Made by a program: the position numbers and the translations under genes. 64,000 nt of DNA from an uncultured Holophagaceae bacterium (GTDB lineage Bacteria; Acidobacteriota; Holophagae; Holophagales; Holophagaceae), in contig CAIZZF010000020.1 in the NCBI GenBank assembly GCA_903937385.1, positions 1-64,000 on the forward strand, in the 5' to 3' direction. Positions 18,265 to 28,035 of this stretch are shown one piece after another. Position 1 is the stretch's first letter; every line of letters starts with the position of its first letter. The notes below the pieces were generated by a model that was not told the DNA's origin, ran no database searches, and saw nothing but the letters and a program-made list of their open reading frames with translations.

Positions 18265-18297
18265 GCAAAACCCCGGAGCCTGGCTCCGGGGTTTTGC
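18265..18297. terminator. Factor-independent terminator
   Basis: A 9-bp GC stem (CCCCGGAGC/GCTCCGGGG, loop 3) is extended by GCAAAA and TTTTGC on either side, giving a T-run on the plus strand just after the Cys/Lys-rich protein gene. Confidence 0.85.
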
Positions 18298-18329
18298 GTT
18301 TGACCCCTGATCATGATTGTCTGGACCTG

Positions 18330-20186
18330 ATGAAACAACGACCCTGGATCCCCGCAGCGGTGCTGCTCTCCCTGGCGGCCCTCGCGGCGGCCGGCTGGTT
18401 CTGGACCCGCGAGCCGCTGGCCCCGGCGACCCAGGAGACGACAGCTTCAAAGCCCGGTGGCCTGCGGCGCCAGGCGCCCCGGCGGGAGCGGCTGGTGGAC
18501 CAGACGCCCCTGCTCACGGCCCGGAGCCTCCTGCCCCTGGCCCTGACCGGCGAAGAACAGCAGCTGGCCCGCCAGGCCGAACGCCTGGCCAACCACGAGG
18601 TGGACCTCGCTTTCGCCGATGCCCTGCGGCGAGCCGCCCTGGCCCCAGCCCAGGCCTCGCCGGAGCTCAAGGCCCTGGCGGACACCAAGCTCAAGGCTGA
18701 GACCCAGGTCGAGGCCGACCGGCAGGTTCTCCAGCGGCTCACGCAGCAGCTCGCGGGCGCCGGCCTGGCCACCAGGGGTGCCCTGCAGGATCAGCTGGAA
18801 GTCGCCAAGGCCCAGCTGGAACTGGACGGGGATGAGCTCGACGCCGCCGCCGAGGACCTCGCCCGGGCTGGTGGGGACTCTCAGGCCCGGATCCGGCGCC
18901 TCAAGGAGGCTCACGAAGCCGCGGATCGGGAGTCCTCACGGCTGCTGGCGGCCACCCCCGCCACGCCCGCTTTCCAGGTCGGCAGCCTGGCCGGTCGGAT
19001 CGGCGAGGGGCTGGCCCTGCGCGCCAAGGGTGCCCGCCTGGAGACCGCCAGGCAGGAGGCCCTGGCCAAGGCGCAGCTGCTGACCCAGCGCCACGAGATC
19101 CTCTCCCAGGCCAGCAAGAAGGATCAGGAAGACCGCGAGGCCGCGAAGTACTGGGCCAAGAACCTGGTGCGGGAGAGCTCGCAGGGACCCGGCCGCGACC
19201 AGGCCCAGCAGGCGGTGTCCTACCTCAAGCAGTACTCCGAGGATCAGCGCCGACTCGCCGACATGGGCCGCCGCATCCAGGACCAGAAGGCCCTGGCCGA
19301 GGTCTACGGCACCTGGAAGTCCGTGGTCGACGGCTACGGCCTGACCAGCCTGCACCACGCCCTCGCGCGGCTCCTGTGGATTCTGGGGCTCGCCCTGGCG
19401 GCCTTCCTGATGGGCATGCTGGTGGACCACCTGTTCCACCGCGCCGCGGGCGAGAAGAAGAGCGCGGGCACCCTGCGGGTGGTGGTGAAGCTGGTGCTGC
19501 AGGTGCTCTGCGGCCTTGCCATCCTGTTCATCTTGTTCGGCCTGCCCGCCCAGACCACGACGGTCCTCGGCCTGGCGGGCGCGGGCCTGACCGTGGCCAT
19601 GAAGGACTTCATCGTGGCCTTCTTTGGCTGGTTCATCCTCATGGGCCGCAACGGCATCCGTGTGGGCGACTGGGTGGAGATCCGCGGGGTCGGTGGCGAG
19701 GTGGTCGAGATCGGCCTCCTGCGCACGGTCGTGATGGAGACCGGCAGCTGGGCCGACGCCGGGCATCCCACGGGCCGGCGCGTGGCCTTCGTGAACAACT
19801 TTGCCATCGAGGGGCACTTCTTCAACTTCTCCACCTCCGGTCAGTGGATGTGGGACGAGCTGATCCTCCTGATTCCCACGGGGCAGGACCCCTATCCCGT
19901 CATCGACGGCATCCAGAAGCTGGTGGAACGCGAGACCGAGGCCAACGCCCACCTCGCGGAGCAGGAGTGGCAGGGCGCCACGGCGCGCTATCATGTGAAG
20001 TCCTTCTCGGCGGCGCCCGGCCTGAACATCGTGCCCTCCAACAACGGCATCGAGATCCGGGTCCGCTACATCACCCGGGCCTTCGAGCGCCACGAGACCC
20101 GCCTGCGGCTGAATCAGGCGGTGGTTGAACTCATGCATGGTCCCCGCGGGGATGCCGGCAGCCCCGGCGGAAAAGGCGAGGCCTGA
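18330..20186 (+). CDS. Large MscS-family mechanosensitive channel
   Basis: 618 residues from the ATG at 18330. An N-terminal hydrophobic segment (7-27) is followed by about 300 residues of Ala/Gln/Glu/Arg-rich coiled coil, predicted periplasmic. Two or three membrane helices follow, then the pore-lining helix region (LAGAGLTVAMKDFIVAFFGW) and the MscS beta domain (IRVGDWVEIRGVGGEVVEIGLLRTV). It opens under membrane tension to release solutes. Far longer than E. coli MscS (286 residues), more like the MscK/YbdG class. Its TGA overlaps the start of the ABC-F gene (TGATG). Confidence 0.88.
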   Translation: MKQRPWIPAAVLLSLAALAAAGWFWTREPLAPATQETTASKPGGLRRQAPRRERLVDQTPLLTARSLLPLALTGEEQQLARQAERLANHEVDLAFADALRRAALAPAQASPELKALADTKLKAETQVEADRQVLQRLTQQLAGAGLATRGALQDQLEVAKAQLELDGDELDAAAEDLARAGGDSQARIRRLKEAHEAADRESSRLLAATPATPAFQVGSLAGRIGEGLALRAKGARLETARQEALAKAQLLTQRHEILSQASKKDQEDREAAKYWAKNLVRESSQGPGRDQAQQAVSYLKQYSEDQRRLADMGRRIQDQKALAEVYGTWKSVVDGYGLTSLHHALARLLWILGLALAAFLMGMLVDHLFHRAAGEKKSAGTLRVVVKLVLQVLCGLAILFILFGLPAQTTTVLGLAGAGLTVAMKDFIVAFFGWFILMGRNGIRVGDWVEIRGVGGEVVEIGLLRTVVMETGSWADAGHPTGRRVAFVNNFAIEGHFFNFSTSGQWMWDELILLIPTGQDPYPVIDGIQKLVERETEANAHLAEQEWQGATARYHVKSFSAAPGLNIVPSNNGIEIRVRYITRAFERHETRLRLNQAVVELMHGPRGDAGSPGGKGEA

Positions 20187-21817
20187 TGATTTCGTTCTCC
20201 AGTGTCAGCAAGCAGTACGGCCGGCAGGTGCTCTTCATCGAAGCGGACTTCCAGCTCAATCCGGGCGAGAAGGTCGGCCTCGTGGGGCCCAACGGCGCCG
20301 GCAAGTCCACGCTGTTCCGCATGATCATGGGCGAGGAGTCACCGGACGACGGCACCGTCAGCCTGCCCAAGAAGCTCACCCTCGGCTACTTCCGGCAGGA
20401 GGTGGATGAGATGTCCGGCCGCTCCGTGCTGGACGAGGCCATCGCCGGCAGCGGCCGTCTGGGCGACCTGCACCACGAACTCACGGACCTGGAGCACGCC
20501 CTCTCGGATCCGGAGCGGGCCGATGAGATGGAGGCCATCCTGGACCGCTTCGGCCACGTGCAGGAGGAATACCAGCACCGGGGCGGCTACGAGCTGGAAG
20601 CCCGGGCCCGCGCCTGCCTGCAGGGCCTCGGCTTCGAAGAGGACCAGATCGACGGCGACGTGGGCGCCCTCTCCGGCGGCTGGAAGATGCGCGTCTCCAT
20701 GGCCAAGGTGCTGCTCGGCAGCTTCGACGTGCTGCTCATGGACGAACCCACCAACCACCTGGATATCGAGTCGATCCTGTGGCTCGAGACCTTCCTGAAG
20801 TCCGTGTCCTCGACCCTGCTCATGACCTCCCATGACCGGGACTTCATGAACCGTGTGGTGACCAAGGTGTTGGAGATCGACGGCGGCGACATCGTCACCT
20901 ACTCCGGCAACTACGACTTCTACGTGCGGGAGCGGGAGACCCGGGAGGCCAACCAGGAGGCCGCCTACGCCCGCCAGCAGGCCAAGCTCGCCAAGGAGCA
21001 GCGCTTCATCGAGCGGTTCTCCGCCCATGCCGCCAAGGCCGCCCAGGTGCAGAGCCGCGTGAAGGCCCTGGACAAGATCGAGCGCATCGAGGCGCCCCGG
21101 CGGCGCCAAGTGGTGAAGTGGAACTTCCGCATTCCCGGCCGCTCCGGCGACGACGTAGCGATGCTGGAAGGCGTCGGCAAGGCCTACGGGCCCCGCCGCA
21201 TCTATGACGACTTCGCGCTGCACATCCGGCGCGGCGAGCGCTGGTGCGTCATGGGCCGCAACGGCGCCGGCAAGTCCACCCTGCTGAAGATGATCTCCGG
21301 GGCCGTGCAGCCGGACACGGGCACCGTGCGCCTGGGTGCCAGCCTCAAGCTGGGCTACTTCTCCCAGCAGGCCCTGGACCTGCTGAACCCGGACCTGACG
21401 GTGCTCGAACAGATGCAGCAGGACTTCCCCATGGAGGGGCTGGGCGTTGTCCGGAACCTGCTGGGCGCCTTCCAGTTCTCCGGGGATGACGTGGACAAGA
21501 AGGTGCGCGCCCTCTCCGGCGGCGAGAAGTCCCGCCTGGTGATGGCGCGGATGCTCTTCGATCCGCCCAACTTCCTGGTGCTGGACGAGCCCACCAACCA
21601 CCTGGATCTGGCCACCAAGGAGATGCTCATCGAGGCGCTCAAGGACTTCGAGGGCACCATGCTCTTCGTCTCCCACGACCGCGCCTTCCTGCGCGGCCTC
21701 GCCAACCGAGTGCTGGAGCTGGCCGGCGAAGAGCACGACCGGCCCCTGCTGTTCAGCGGCAGCTACGCCGAATACGTCGAGAGCACCGGCCGGGAAGCGC
21801 CAGGGGTGCACAACTAG
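20186..21817 (+). CDS. ABC-F family ATPase (ribosome-associated)
   Basis: 543 residues with two ABC domains and no membrane segment. Domain 1: GPNGAGKST, LSGGWKMR, DEPTNHLD; domain 2: GRNGAGKST, LSGGEKSRL, DEPTNHLD. A charged linker lies between (about 245-320; YARQQAKLAKEQRFIERF), the part that reaches the peptidyl-transferase centre in this family. ABC-F proteins act on stalled or starting ribosomes. Which subgroup (YbiT, Uup or other) cannot be decided by eye. Start overlaps the MscS stop. Confidence 0.9.
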   Translation: MISFSSVSKQYGRQVLFIEADFQLNPGEKVGLVGPNGAGKSTLFRMIMGEESPDDGTVSLPKKLTLGYFRQEVDEMSGRSVLDEAIAGSGRLGDLHHELTDLEHALSDPERADEMEAILDRFGHVQEEYQHRGGYELEARARACLQGLGFEEDQIDGDVGALSGGWKMRVSMAKVLLGSFDVLLMDEPTNHLDIESILWLETFLKSVSSTLLMTSHDRDFMNRVVTKVLEIDGGDIVTYSGNYDFYVRERETREANQEAAYARQQAKLAKEQRFIERFSAHAAKAAQVQSRVKALDKIERIEAPRRRQVVKWNFRIPGRSGDDVAMLEGVGKAYGPRRIYDDFALHIRRGERWCVMGRNGAGKSTLLKMISGAVQPDTGTVRLGASLKLGYFSQQALDLLNPDLTVLEQMQQDFPMEGLGVVRNLLGAFQFSGDDVDKKVRALSGGEKSRLVMARMLFDPPNFLVLDEPTNHLDLATKEMLIEALKDFEGTMLFVSHDRAFLRGLANRVLELAGEEHDRPLLFSGSYAEYVESTGREAPGVHN

Positions 21818-21826
21818 GGACACGCC

Positions 21827-21849
21827 CGGAATCGGCTGCGCCGATTCCG
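21827..21849. terminator. Hairpin between convergent genes
   Basis: Perfect 10-bp stem CGGAATCGGC/GCCGATTCCG with a TGC loop, between the ends of the ABC-F gene and the minus-strand RluA-like gene. No T-run on either side, so it may end transcription only with help or mark mRNA 3' ends. Confidence 0.5.
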
Positions 21850-21872
21850 AGCTAGGAAAAGATTCCTGGGGA

Positions 21873-22784
21873 TCAGCCGCTGACGCGCAGGGGCGGGGGC
21901 GGCTCACACTCGAGGACGAGCCAGGCGCCGGTGCGGGGGTGGGCGAGCTCGAGGCGGTGGGCGTGGAGGCGGTAGCCGGGGTCGCCGGGCAGGGCGGTGG
22001 TGCCGGGCAGGGGCAGGCCGCCGGGGCCGTAGAGGGGGTCGCCCACCAGCGGGTGGCCCGCCCAGGCCAGGTGGATGCGGATCTGGTGGGGGCGGCCGGT
22101 GCGGATCTCCACATCCAGCAAGGATGAATCCGAACGGCGCTCCAGCACGGTCACGCAGCTCTCGGAGGGGCGCCCGCCGGGCGCGGCCGCGTGGAGGAAG
22201 CCGAGGGGCGCGTAGGGCACCTCCCCGATGGGGGCCGTGACCGGGAAGGCGTCGAGGTCCGGCTGGCCGGTGCAGAGGGCGCGGTAGACCTTGCGGGTGC
22301 GCCCGTCGCTGAAGGCTGCCTGGAGCGGCTGGCGCGCCGCGACGGTGCGGGCGAAGAGCACGAGGCCCGAGGTGCCCCGGCCCAGGCGGTGCATGGGGCT
22401 GGCCTCGGGCACCCGCCGACGCACCAGGGCCAGCAGCGTGTGCTCCAGGAACTCACCCCCGGCGGGCAGGGTCGGCAGGCCGCTGGGCTTGGCCACGGCG
22501 AGCAGGTCGGCGTCTTCGTAGAGGATGGCCGTGGCGAGGGGGACCTCGGGCTCCACCCAGGGGGGCCGGACCCAGCTGAGCTGCTGGCCGGCCCGGAGCC
22601 GGTCCCCGGGCTGCGCGGTCTCGTCGCCGAGGAACACCTGGCCCCGGTCGATGCGGTCCTGCCATTCCTCGCGGGAGGCCAGCGGGAACCGCTGCGCCAG
22701 GTGGTCGAGCACCGTCCGCCCCGCCGCGGCGGAACTGACCTGCTCCCCGTGGCGGTATCCCTGGTTCGGCGTTGACATGAACAT
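21873..22784 (-). CDS. RluA-family pseudouridine synthase-like protein with altered catalytic motif
   Basis: 303 residues. An S4-like N-terminal part (residues 20-75; REEWQDRIDRGQVFLGDE) precedes an RluA-type domain (ILYEDADLLAVAKPSGLP, then IRTGRPHQIRIHLAWAGHPLVGDPLYG). The family's catalytic motif, normally HRLD-x-x-TSG, here reads HRLGRGTSG: the Asp position is Gly135. Without that Asp, isomerisation of uridine should fail unless another residue substitutes, so this may be a non-catalytic RNA-binding member or a distinct subgroup. Start: ATG 22784, or ATG 22778 two codons later. Confidence 0.8.
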   Translation of the reverse strand: MFMSTPNQGYRHGEQVSSAAAGRTVLDHLAQRFPLASREEWQDRIDRGQVFLGDETAQPGDRLRAGQQLSWVRPPWVEPEVPLATAILYEDADLLAVAKPSGLPTLPAGGEFLEHTLLALVRRRVPEASPMHRLGRGTSGLVLFARTVAARQPLQAAFSDGRTRKVYRALCTGQPDLDAFPVTAPIGEVPYAPLGFLHAAAPGGRPSESCVTVLERRSDSSLLDVEIRTGRPHQIRIHLAWAGHPLVGDPLYGPGGLPLPGTTALPGDPGYRLHAHRLELAHPRTGAWLVLECEPPPPLRVSG

Positions 22785-22820
22785 CCCGGTGCCACCGGGA
22801 GTGCCCCGGTTGGCTCCCGT

Positions 22821-24359
22821 CTAATATCGCAGCTTGAACCGCTGCACGGTCTCCTTGAGGTTCTCGGCCACCCGCGACAGGTCCTCGGAGGTCCGGGCCA
22901 CTTCCTGCACCGTGGCCGCCAGCTGGTGAGTGGCCGTGGCGTTCTGTTCCAGCCGGGTCGCGGTCTGGTTCATCATGCGGCTCACGTCCTGGCTGGTCTT
23001 CGCCTGGCCCTGGCTGAGGCCGCTGATGTCGTGGATGTTGCTCGAGACCTGGGAGATCCGGTCCCGGATCGCCTCCAGGTGGTGCAGGGTCACGTCCACG
23101 CTGGAGGCGCCTTCGGCCACGGCCTCCTGCATGGCGTGGATGGTCTCCTCGATCTCCTTGGCGCTCTGGCCGCTGCGCTCGGCGAGGATGCGGACCTCCT
23201 CGGCGACCACGGCGAAGCCCTTGCCCTGGGTGCCGGCCTTGGCCGCTTCGATGGCGGCATTCAGCGACAGCAGGTTGGTCTGCCGGGCGATGCCCTGGAT
23301 CACCTTTACGGCCTGGACGATGCGGGCGGTGGCCTGCTGGATGGCCTCCATGCCCTGGGCCGTGCCCCGGCCGGTCTCGGCGCCGCGATCGGTGTCCTGC
23401 ACGGCCTCCTCGGCCTTGGTGCCGGTCTGGTGCGTGTGGTTGGCCATGGACTCCACGTTGGCGTCCAGCTGCCGCAGGGCCCCCAGAACTTCCTGTCCCG
23501 CCTGACGCAGCGCCTCGCCCACGCGAGCCGTCTCCTGGACGGTGGCGTTCATCTGGTCCGCGCTGGCGGCCAGCTCGGTGCTGCCCGAGGCCACCTGCTC
23601 GGAGGCCTGGCCCATGCTGCCGAGGGCCTGGTTGAGGTCGGTCACCATGCGGTTGAAGGTCTCGGCCACCCGGCCGATCTCGTCCTGGCTCTCCACAGGG
23701 GCCTGCACGGTCATGTCGCCGCCCGCGACCTTGGCGATGGTCTCCGAGAGGTGCTGCAGCGGATTGAGGATCGCGGTCTTCACCCGGCGGGTGATGATGC
23801 CGCTGATCACGATGAGCAGGGCCGCCCCACCGAGGATGGAGATGAGCCGGATGTTCCGCTCGCTGCGGTAGAGCCCGGCCATGGACTTGGAGACCCCGAA
23901 GGCCGCCACCAGCACTCCGGATGGATTGCCCTTGAAGGTCTCGATGCCGAAGGCGGAGTGGCACTGAATGCAAGAGTCTTTGTTCCGTCCGGGGCTGAGC
24001 ACGTAGATGCGGGGCTCGCCCTTGGTATCGGTGTAGTGGAGCACGCGCTGCTCGGAGGCCGGGTTGCTGGCGAAGAAGGCGAGGCTGGTTCGCTCGAAGG
24101 CCTCGGCGGCCCGGTCGGCGGTGAACTGCCCTTCCCGGACCCGGTGGAAGTCCAGGCCGCGGCTGCGGCAGTAGTCCTCGGCGTCCGCATGGAACATGGA
24201 GCGCGAGGCCACCGCCAGGGAGGTCAGCTGCTCTTCAAAGGCCTGTTCCGCCTGGGTCGTCTGGTAGGCGCTGACGCCCCAGATGACGACCCCTAGGAGG
24301 GCGGCCAGCGAGAGGGCCACAGGCAGGAAGAACTTGAGCGCCAATCCCTTGCGGTTCAT
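22821..24359 (-). CDS. Methyl-accepting chemotaxis protein with c-haem sensor domain (copy 1)
   Basis: 512 residues. TM1 8-30; a Tll0287-like (DUF3365) periplasmic domain with a c-type haem motif CIQCH at 130-134; TM2 about 175-195; HAMP; then a methyl-accepting signalling domain with the conserved hairpin tip ([20 protein letters not shown]). One haem per monomer would let it sense redox state, oxygen or small ligands, as in related Geobacter receptors. The final residues (QRFKLRY) lack an NWETF-type CheR tether. It is the most 3' of three paralogues on this strand. Confidence 0.92.
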   Translation of the reverse strand: MNRKGLALKFFLPVALSLAALLGVVIWGVSAYQTTQAEQAFEEQLTSLAVASRSMFHADAEDYCRSRGLDFHRVREGQFTADRAAEAFERTSLAFFASNPASEQRVLHYTDTKGEPRIYVLSPGRNKDSCIQCHSAFGIETFKGNPSGVLVAAFGVSKSMAGLYRSERNIRLISILGGAALLIVISGIITRRVKTAILNPLQHLSETIAKVAGGDMTVQAPVESQDEIGRVAETFNRMVTDLNQALGSMGQASEQVASGSTELAASADQMNATVQETARVGEALRQAGQEVLGALRQLDANVESMANHTHQTGTKAEEAVQDTDRGAETGRGTAQGMEAIQQATARIVQAVKVIQGIARQTNLLSLNAAIEAAKAGTQGKGFAVVAEEVRILAERSGQSAKEIEETIHAMQEAVAEGASSVDVTLHHLEAIRDRISQVSSNIHDISGLSQGQAKTSQDVSRMMNQTATRLEQNATATHQLAATVQEVARTSEDLSRVAENLKETVQRFKLRY

Positions 24360-24455
24360 GAGTCCACCCCCTGGCCAGGCGGTCCGGAGACCAACCTAGG
24401 TAGGAATCGACTCAAATGACCAAGAGGTTGAGTTGTGGCCAAAAATAAATCAGCT

Positions 24456-24566
24456 ACCGATGAACACCGATGAACACCGATAAAGGCATGATAAAAACAG
24501 GTACTGAGGTGTTTCAGCTCTTTCTTTATCCGCTTTTAATCGGTGTTAATCGGTGTTCATCGGTGG
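24456..24566. repeat. Dispersed intergenic repeat, copy 2 (facing arms)
   Basis: Left arm (24456-24484) is a 10-bp unit ACCGATGAAC repeated nearly three times; right arm (24536-24566) is its complement. The 50-base centre contains GGTACTGAGGTGTTTCAGC. It lies 3' of chemoreceptor copy 2. Confidence 0.85.
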
Positions 24567-24614
24567 TTAAAAAGCATTTTTTTCTGTGCCAGACCCGATC
24601 TCGGTCCCGGGGCC

Positions 24615-26150
24615 TCAGCGCAGCCGGAACCGCTGGACGGTGGCCTTGAGGCTTTCGGCGACCTGGGCCAGGTCGTCCGAGGTCCGGGCGATCTCCTCCA
24701 CCGTGGCCGCCAGCTCATGGGTGCCGGTGGCGTTCTGGTCCAGCCGGGCCGAGGTCTGGTTCATCATCTCGCCCACTTTCTGGCTGGTGTCCGCCTGGCC
24801 CTTGCTGAGGGTCCCGATCTCGTGGATGTTGGTCGAGACCTGGGAGATGCGGTCCCGGATGGCCTCCAGGTGGTGGAGGGTGACGTCCACGCTGGTGGCG
24901 CCGCCGTTCACCGCGTCCAGCATGGCCTGGATGGTGTCTTCGATCTCCTTGGCGCTCTGCCGGCTGCGCTCGGCCAGCTTGCGCACTTCGTCTGCCACCA
25001 CGGCGAAGCCCTTGCCCTGGGCGCCCGCTTTGGCGGCCTCGATGGCCGCGTTGAGAGACAGCAGGTTGGTCTGCCGGGCGATGTCCTGGATCACCTTGAT
25101 GGTCTGGACGATGCGGGAGGTGGCCTGCTGGATGGCCTCCATGCCCTGGGCGGTGGCCCGCCCCGTCTCCGCGCCGCGGTCCGTGTCCTGGACCGCCTCG
25201 TCGGTGCGGAGGCTGGTCTGGCGGGAGTGCTCGGTCATGGCATCGACGTTGGTGTCGAGCCTGTGCAGGGCGTCCAGCACCTCGCGTCCGGCGTTCCGCA
25301 GCTCCTCGCCCACCTTGGCGGTCTCCTGCACCGTCTGGCTCATCTGCTCGGCGCTGGAGGCCAGCTGGGTGCTGCCGGAGGCCACCCGGTCCGAGGCCAG
25401 GCTCATGCTGCCCAGGGCCTGGTTCAGGTCCGAGACCATGCCGTTGAACGTTCCGGCCAGCTGGCCGATCTCGTCATCGCTCTCCACGGGCGCCTTGACC
25501 GTCATGTTGCCGCTGGCCACCTCGGTGATGGCGCTGGAGAGGTTGCCCAGGGGCTTGAGCATCGAGGCTCGCACCTGGTAGGCGACGATGCCGGCGATGG
25601 CCAGCAGCAGCGCCAGGCCGCCGATGATCGAGAGCACCTGCAGGTTCCGCTGGGAGCGGTAGAGCTCGGCCGTCGAGACGGAGACGCCGAAGGTGGCGAC
25701 CAGGGTCCCGGCCGGCCGGCCCGTGAAGGCCTCCATGCCGAAGGCGCCGTGGCAGTTGATGCAGACATCCTTGAGGCGGCCGGGGGTGAGCACGTAGAGG
25801 CGGGGGTCCCCCTTCTCGTCATTGAACCGGCGCACGAGCTTGAGCGCAGTGGGATCCGTCGCGAAGTGGGCGAAGGCTTCCCGCTCCATGCCCGCCGTGG
25901 CGGGGTCCGGGGAGGACTTCCCCTCCCGGACGCGATGGAAGGTCATGCCCCGGCTGGTGCAGTATTCCCGGGCCTCGGCGTGGATCATGAAGCGGGAGGC
26001 CAGGGCCAGGGAAGTCAGGTGCTCCTCGAAGGCCTGTTCCGCCTGGGTGGTCTGGTAGGAACTCACGCCCCAGATGACGGCGCCCAGCAGGGCGGCCAGG
26101 GCCAGGACCACGGGAAGGATGAACTTGAAGGCCAATCCCTTGCGTTTCAT
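24615..26150 (-). CDS. Methyl-accepting chemotaxis protein with c-haem sensor domain (copy 2)
   Basis: 511 residues from the ATG at 26150 (GAGGAG upstream); the open frame extends 40 residues further but aligns with neither paralogue. Same order as copy 1: TM1, Tll0287-like domain with haem motif CINCH, TM2, HAMP, signalling domain with [20 protein letters not shown]. The periplasmic half differs most between copies, the signalling half least, suggesting duplication followed by divergence of ligand sensing. Confidence 0.92.
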   Translation of the reverse strand: MKRKGLAFKFILPVVLALAALLGAVIWGVSSYQTTQAEQAFEEHLTSLALASRFMIHAEAREYCTSRGMTFHRVREGKSSPDPATAGMEREAFAHFATDPTALKLVRRFNDEKGDPRLYVLTPGRLKDVCINCHGAFGMEAFTGRPAGTLVATFGVSVSTAELYRSQRNLQVLSIIGGLALLLAIAGIVAYQVRASMLKPLGNLSSAITEVASGNMTVKAPVESDDEIGQLAGTFNGMVSDLNQALGSMSLASDRVASGSTQLASSAEQMSQTVQETAKVGEELRNAGREVLDALHRLDTNVDAMTEHSRQTSLRTDEAVQDTDRGAETGRATAQGMEAIQQATSRIVQTIKVIQDIARQTNLLSLNAAIEAAKAGAQGKGFAVVADEVRKLAERSRQSAKEIEDTIQAMLDAVNGGATSVDVTLHHLEAIRDRISQVSTNIHEIGTLSKGQADTSQKVGEMMNQTSARLDQNATGTHELAATVEEIARTSDDLAQVAESLKATVQRFRLR

Positions 26151-26254
26151 CGGGGGCCACTCCTCGTCAGGTTGGTGATGCCTATTTGTGGCGTCTTGCC
26201 GGGTGGGTGCCGGCGGTGGTACCGCGGCAGTTCTTGGAGTGGCAGAAAAAGGGG

Positions 26255-26286
26255 AATTTACAAACGACACCTTTTTGTCAAAAGGT
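26255..26286 (-). promoter_or_regulatory. Possible promoter and operator hairpin upstream of chemoreceptor copy 2
   Basis: On the minus strand a TTGACA (26281-26276) is followed 15 bases on by TAAATT, a short-spaced sigma-70-like pair. It lies in an inverted repeat (ACCTTTT/AAAAGGT, loop 4; 26269-26286) about 105 bases from the start codon. No sigma-28 type motif was seen. Confidence 0.3.
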
Positions 26287-26337
26287 AAATTTTGTAATGC
26301 AGTGATTTTGTCGGTGAGGCAAAGAAGGCTTCTCGGG

Positions 26338-27873
26338 TCACTGCAACTTGAACCGCTCGACGGTTTCCCGGAGGTTCTCGGCCACCTGGGACAGGTCTTC
26401 CGAGGTCCTGGCGATCTCCAGCACCGTGGCCGCCAGCTCGTGGGTGGCCGTGGCGTTCTGGTCCAGGCGGGAGGCGGTCTCGCCCATGCGTCGGCTCACC
26501 TCCTGGCTGGTCTTGGCCTGGCCCTGGCTGAGCAGGGCGATCTCCTGGATGCTGCCGGCCACCAGGGAGATGCGGTTCCGGATGGCCTCCAGGTGCTGGA
26601 GGGTGACATCCACACTCTGGGAGCCCTGGGCTACGGCGTTCTGCATGGCCTGGATGGTGGTCTCGATCTCCTCCGCGCTCTGCTCGCTGCGCTCGGCCAG
26701 CTTGCGGACCTCATCGGCCACCACCGCAAACCCCTTGCCGCTGGCCCCGGCCGTGGCGGCCTCGATGGCGGCGTTCAGGGACAGCAGGTTGGTCTGCCGG
26801 GCGATGTCCTGGATCACCTTGACGATCTCGACGATGCGGGAGGTGGACTCCTGGATCGCCTCCATGCCGCGGGCTGTGGCGCGGCCCGTCTCGGCGCCGC
26901 GGTCCGTGTCCTCCACGGCCTCCTTGGTGCGGAGACCGGTCGCTTGGCCGTGGCCCGCCGCAGACTCGATGCTGGCATCCAGCAGCCGGAGGGCCTCCAG
27001 GACGTCCCCGCCGGCCTGGCGTAGGTCCTCGCCCACCCGGGCGGTCTCCTGCACGGTCTGGCTCATCTCCTCGGCGCTGGAGGCCAGCTCGGTGCTGCCC
27101 GAAGCCACCCGGTCCGAGGCCAGGCGCATGCTGCCCAGGGCGTGGTTCAGGTCCGAGACCATGCCATTGATGCTCCCGGCCAGCTGCGCGATCTCGTCTT
27201 CGCTCTCCACGGGGGCCACGACCGTGAGGTTGCCGCCGGCCACCTGCTTGATGGCAGTGCCAAGGTGTCCCAGGGGCACCAGCAGAGAGAGGCGCACCTG
27301 CCGGCTGACGATCCAGCCGATCAGGCCCAGCAGGGCCAAGCCGGCGACGCCGGACAGGACCTGCAGGAGGCGCTGCTTCCGGTAGAGGTCGGCCGTGGAC
27401 ATGGAGACCCCGAAGGTGGCCAGGAGGTCCCCGTTCTTGCGACCCTTGATTGACTCCACCCCGTTGGCCGAGTGGCAGTTCACGCAGGCTTCCATCTGGC
27501 GGCCGGGGCTGAGCACGTAGAGGCGGGAGTCCCCCCGGGAGTCCTCGAAGCGGGCCGTCCGGGCCTCAGCCTCGGGATGCTCCTGGAAGTGCCGCAGGCT
27601 CGCCCGCTCGAAGGTCTCCGCAGCAGCCTCCCGGGAATAGCTGCCCTCGAGGTTCCGGTGGAAGGTCATGCCGCGCCGCTTGCAGTAGTCCTCGGCCTCG
27701 CTGTGGATCATGAAGCGGGAGGCCACGGCCAGGGAGGAGAGGAGATCCTCGAAGGCATGCTCGGACTGGGCGGTCTGGTAGGCGCTCACCCCCCAGATCA
27801 CCGCACCCAGCAGGGCGGCCAGGGCCATGGTTACGGGAAACATGAATTTGAAAGCCAGCCCCTTGCGGTTCAT
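26338..27873 (-). CDS. Methyl-accepting chemotaxis protein with c-haem sensor domain (copy 3)
   Basis: 511 residues, start ATG with AGGAG eight bases upstream. Same architecture as copies 1 and 2, haem motif CVNCH. The signalling tip has [27 protein letters not shown], a small departure (ATAG) from the AKAG of the other two. Copies are separated by about 185 and 255 bases, so each may have its own promoter. Confidence 0.92.
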   Translation of the reverse strand: MNRKGLAFKFMFPVTMALAALLGAVIWGVSAYQTAQSEHAFEDLLSSLAVASRFMIHSEAEDYCKRRGMTFHRNLEGSYSREAAAETFERASLRHFQEHPEAEARTARFEDSRGDSRLYVLSPGRQMEACVNCHSANGVESIKGRKNGDLLATFGVSMSTADLYRKQRLLQVLSGVAGLALLGLIGWIVSRQVRLSLLVPLGHLGTAIKQVAGGNLTVVAPVESEDEIAQLAGSINGMVSDLNHALGSMRLASDRVASGSTELASSAEEMSQTVQETARVGEDLRQAGGDVLEALRLLDASIESAAGHGQATGLRTKEAVEDTDRGAETGRATARGMEAIQESTSRIVEIVKVIQDIARQTNLLSLNAAIEAATAGASGKGFAVVADEVRKLAERSEQSAEEIETTIQAMQNAVAQGSQSVDVTLQHLEAIRNRISLVAGSIQEIALLSQGQAKTSQEVSRRMGETASRLDQNATATHELAATVLEIARTSEDLSQVAENLRETVERFKLQ

Positions 27874-28035
27874 GGATTGCCGCTCCTCTGGGGGAAGTGG
27901 ATCCCGCCCGAGGTGTGCTTCGGCCCCTCAGGCCGCAGGATTGAATCGCGGCGGCCCGAAACGGGGTTTGTCCAGACTTATGTAAATGCACCAAAGGGTG
28001 GATTAAGTGAATTCGGCTTCGGGTGCGGCCGCTCC

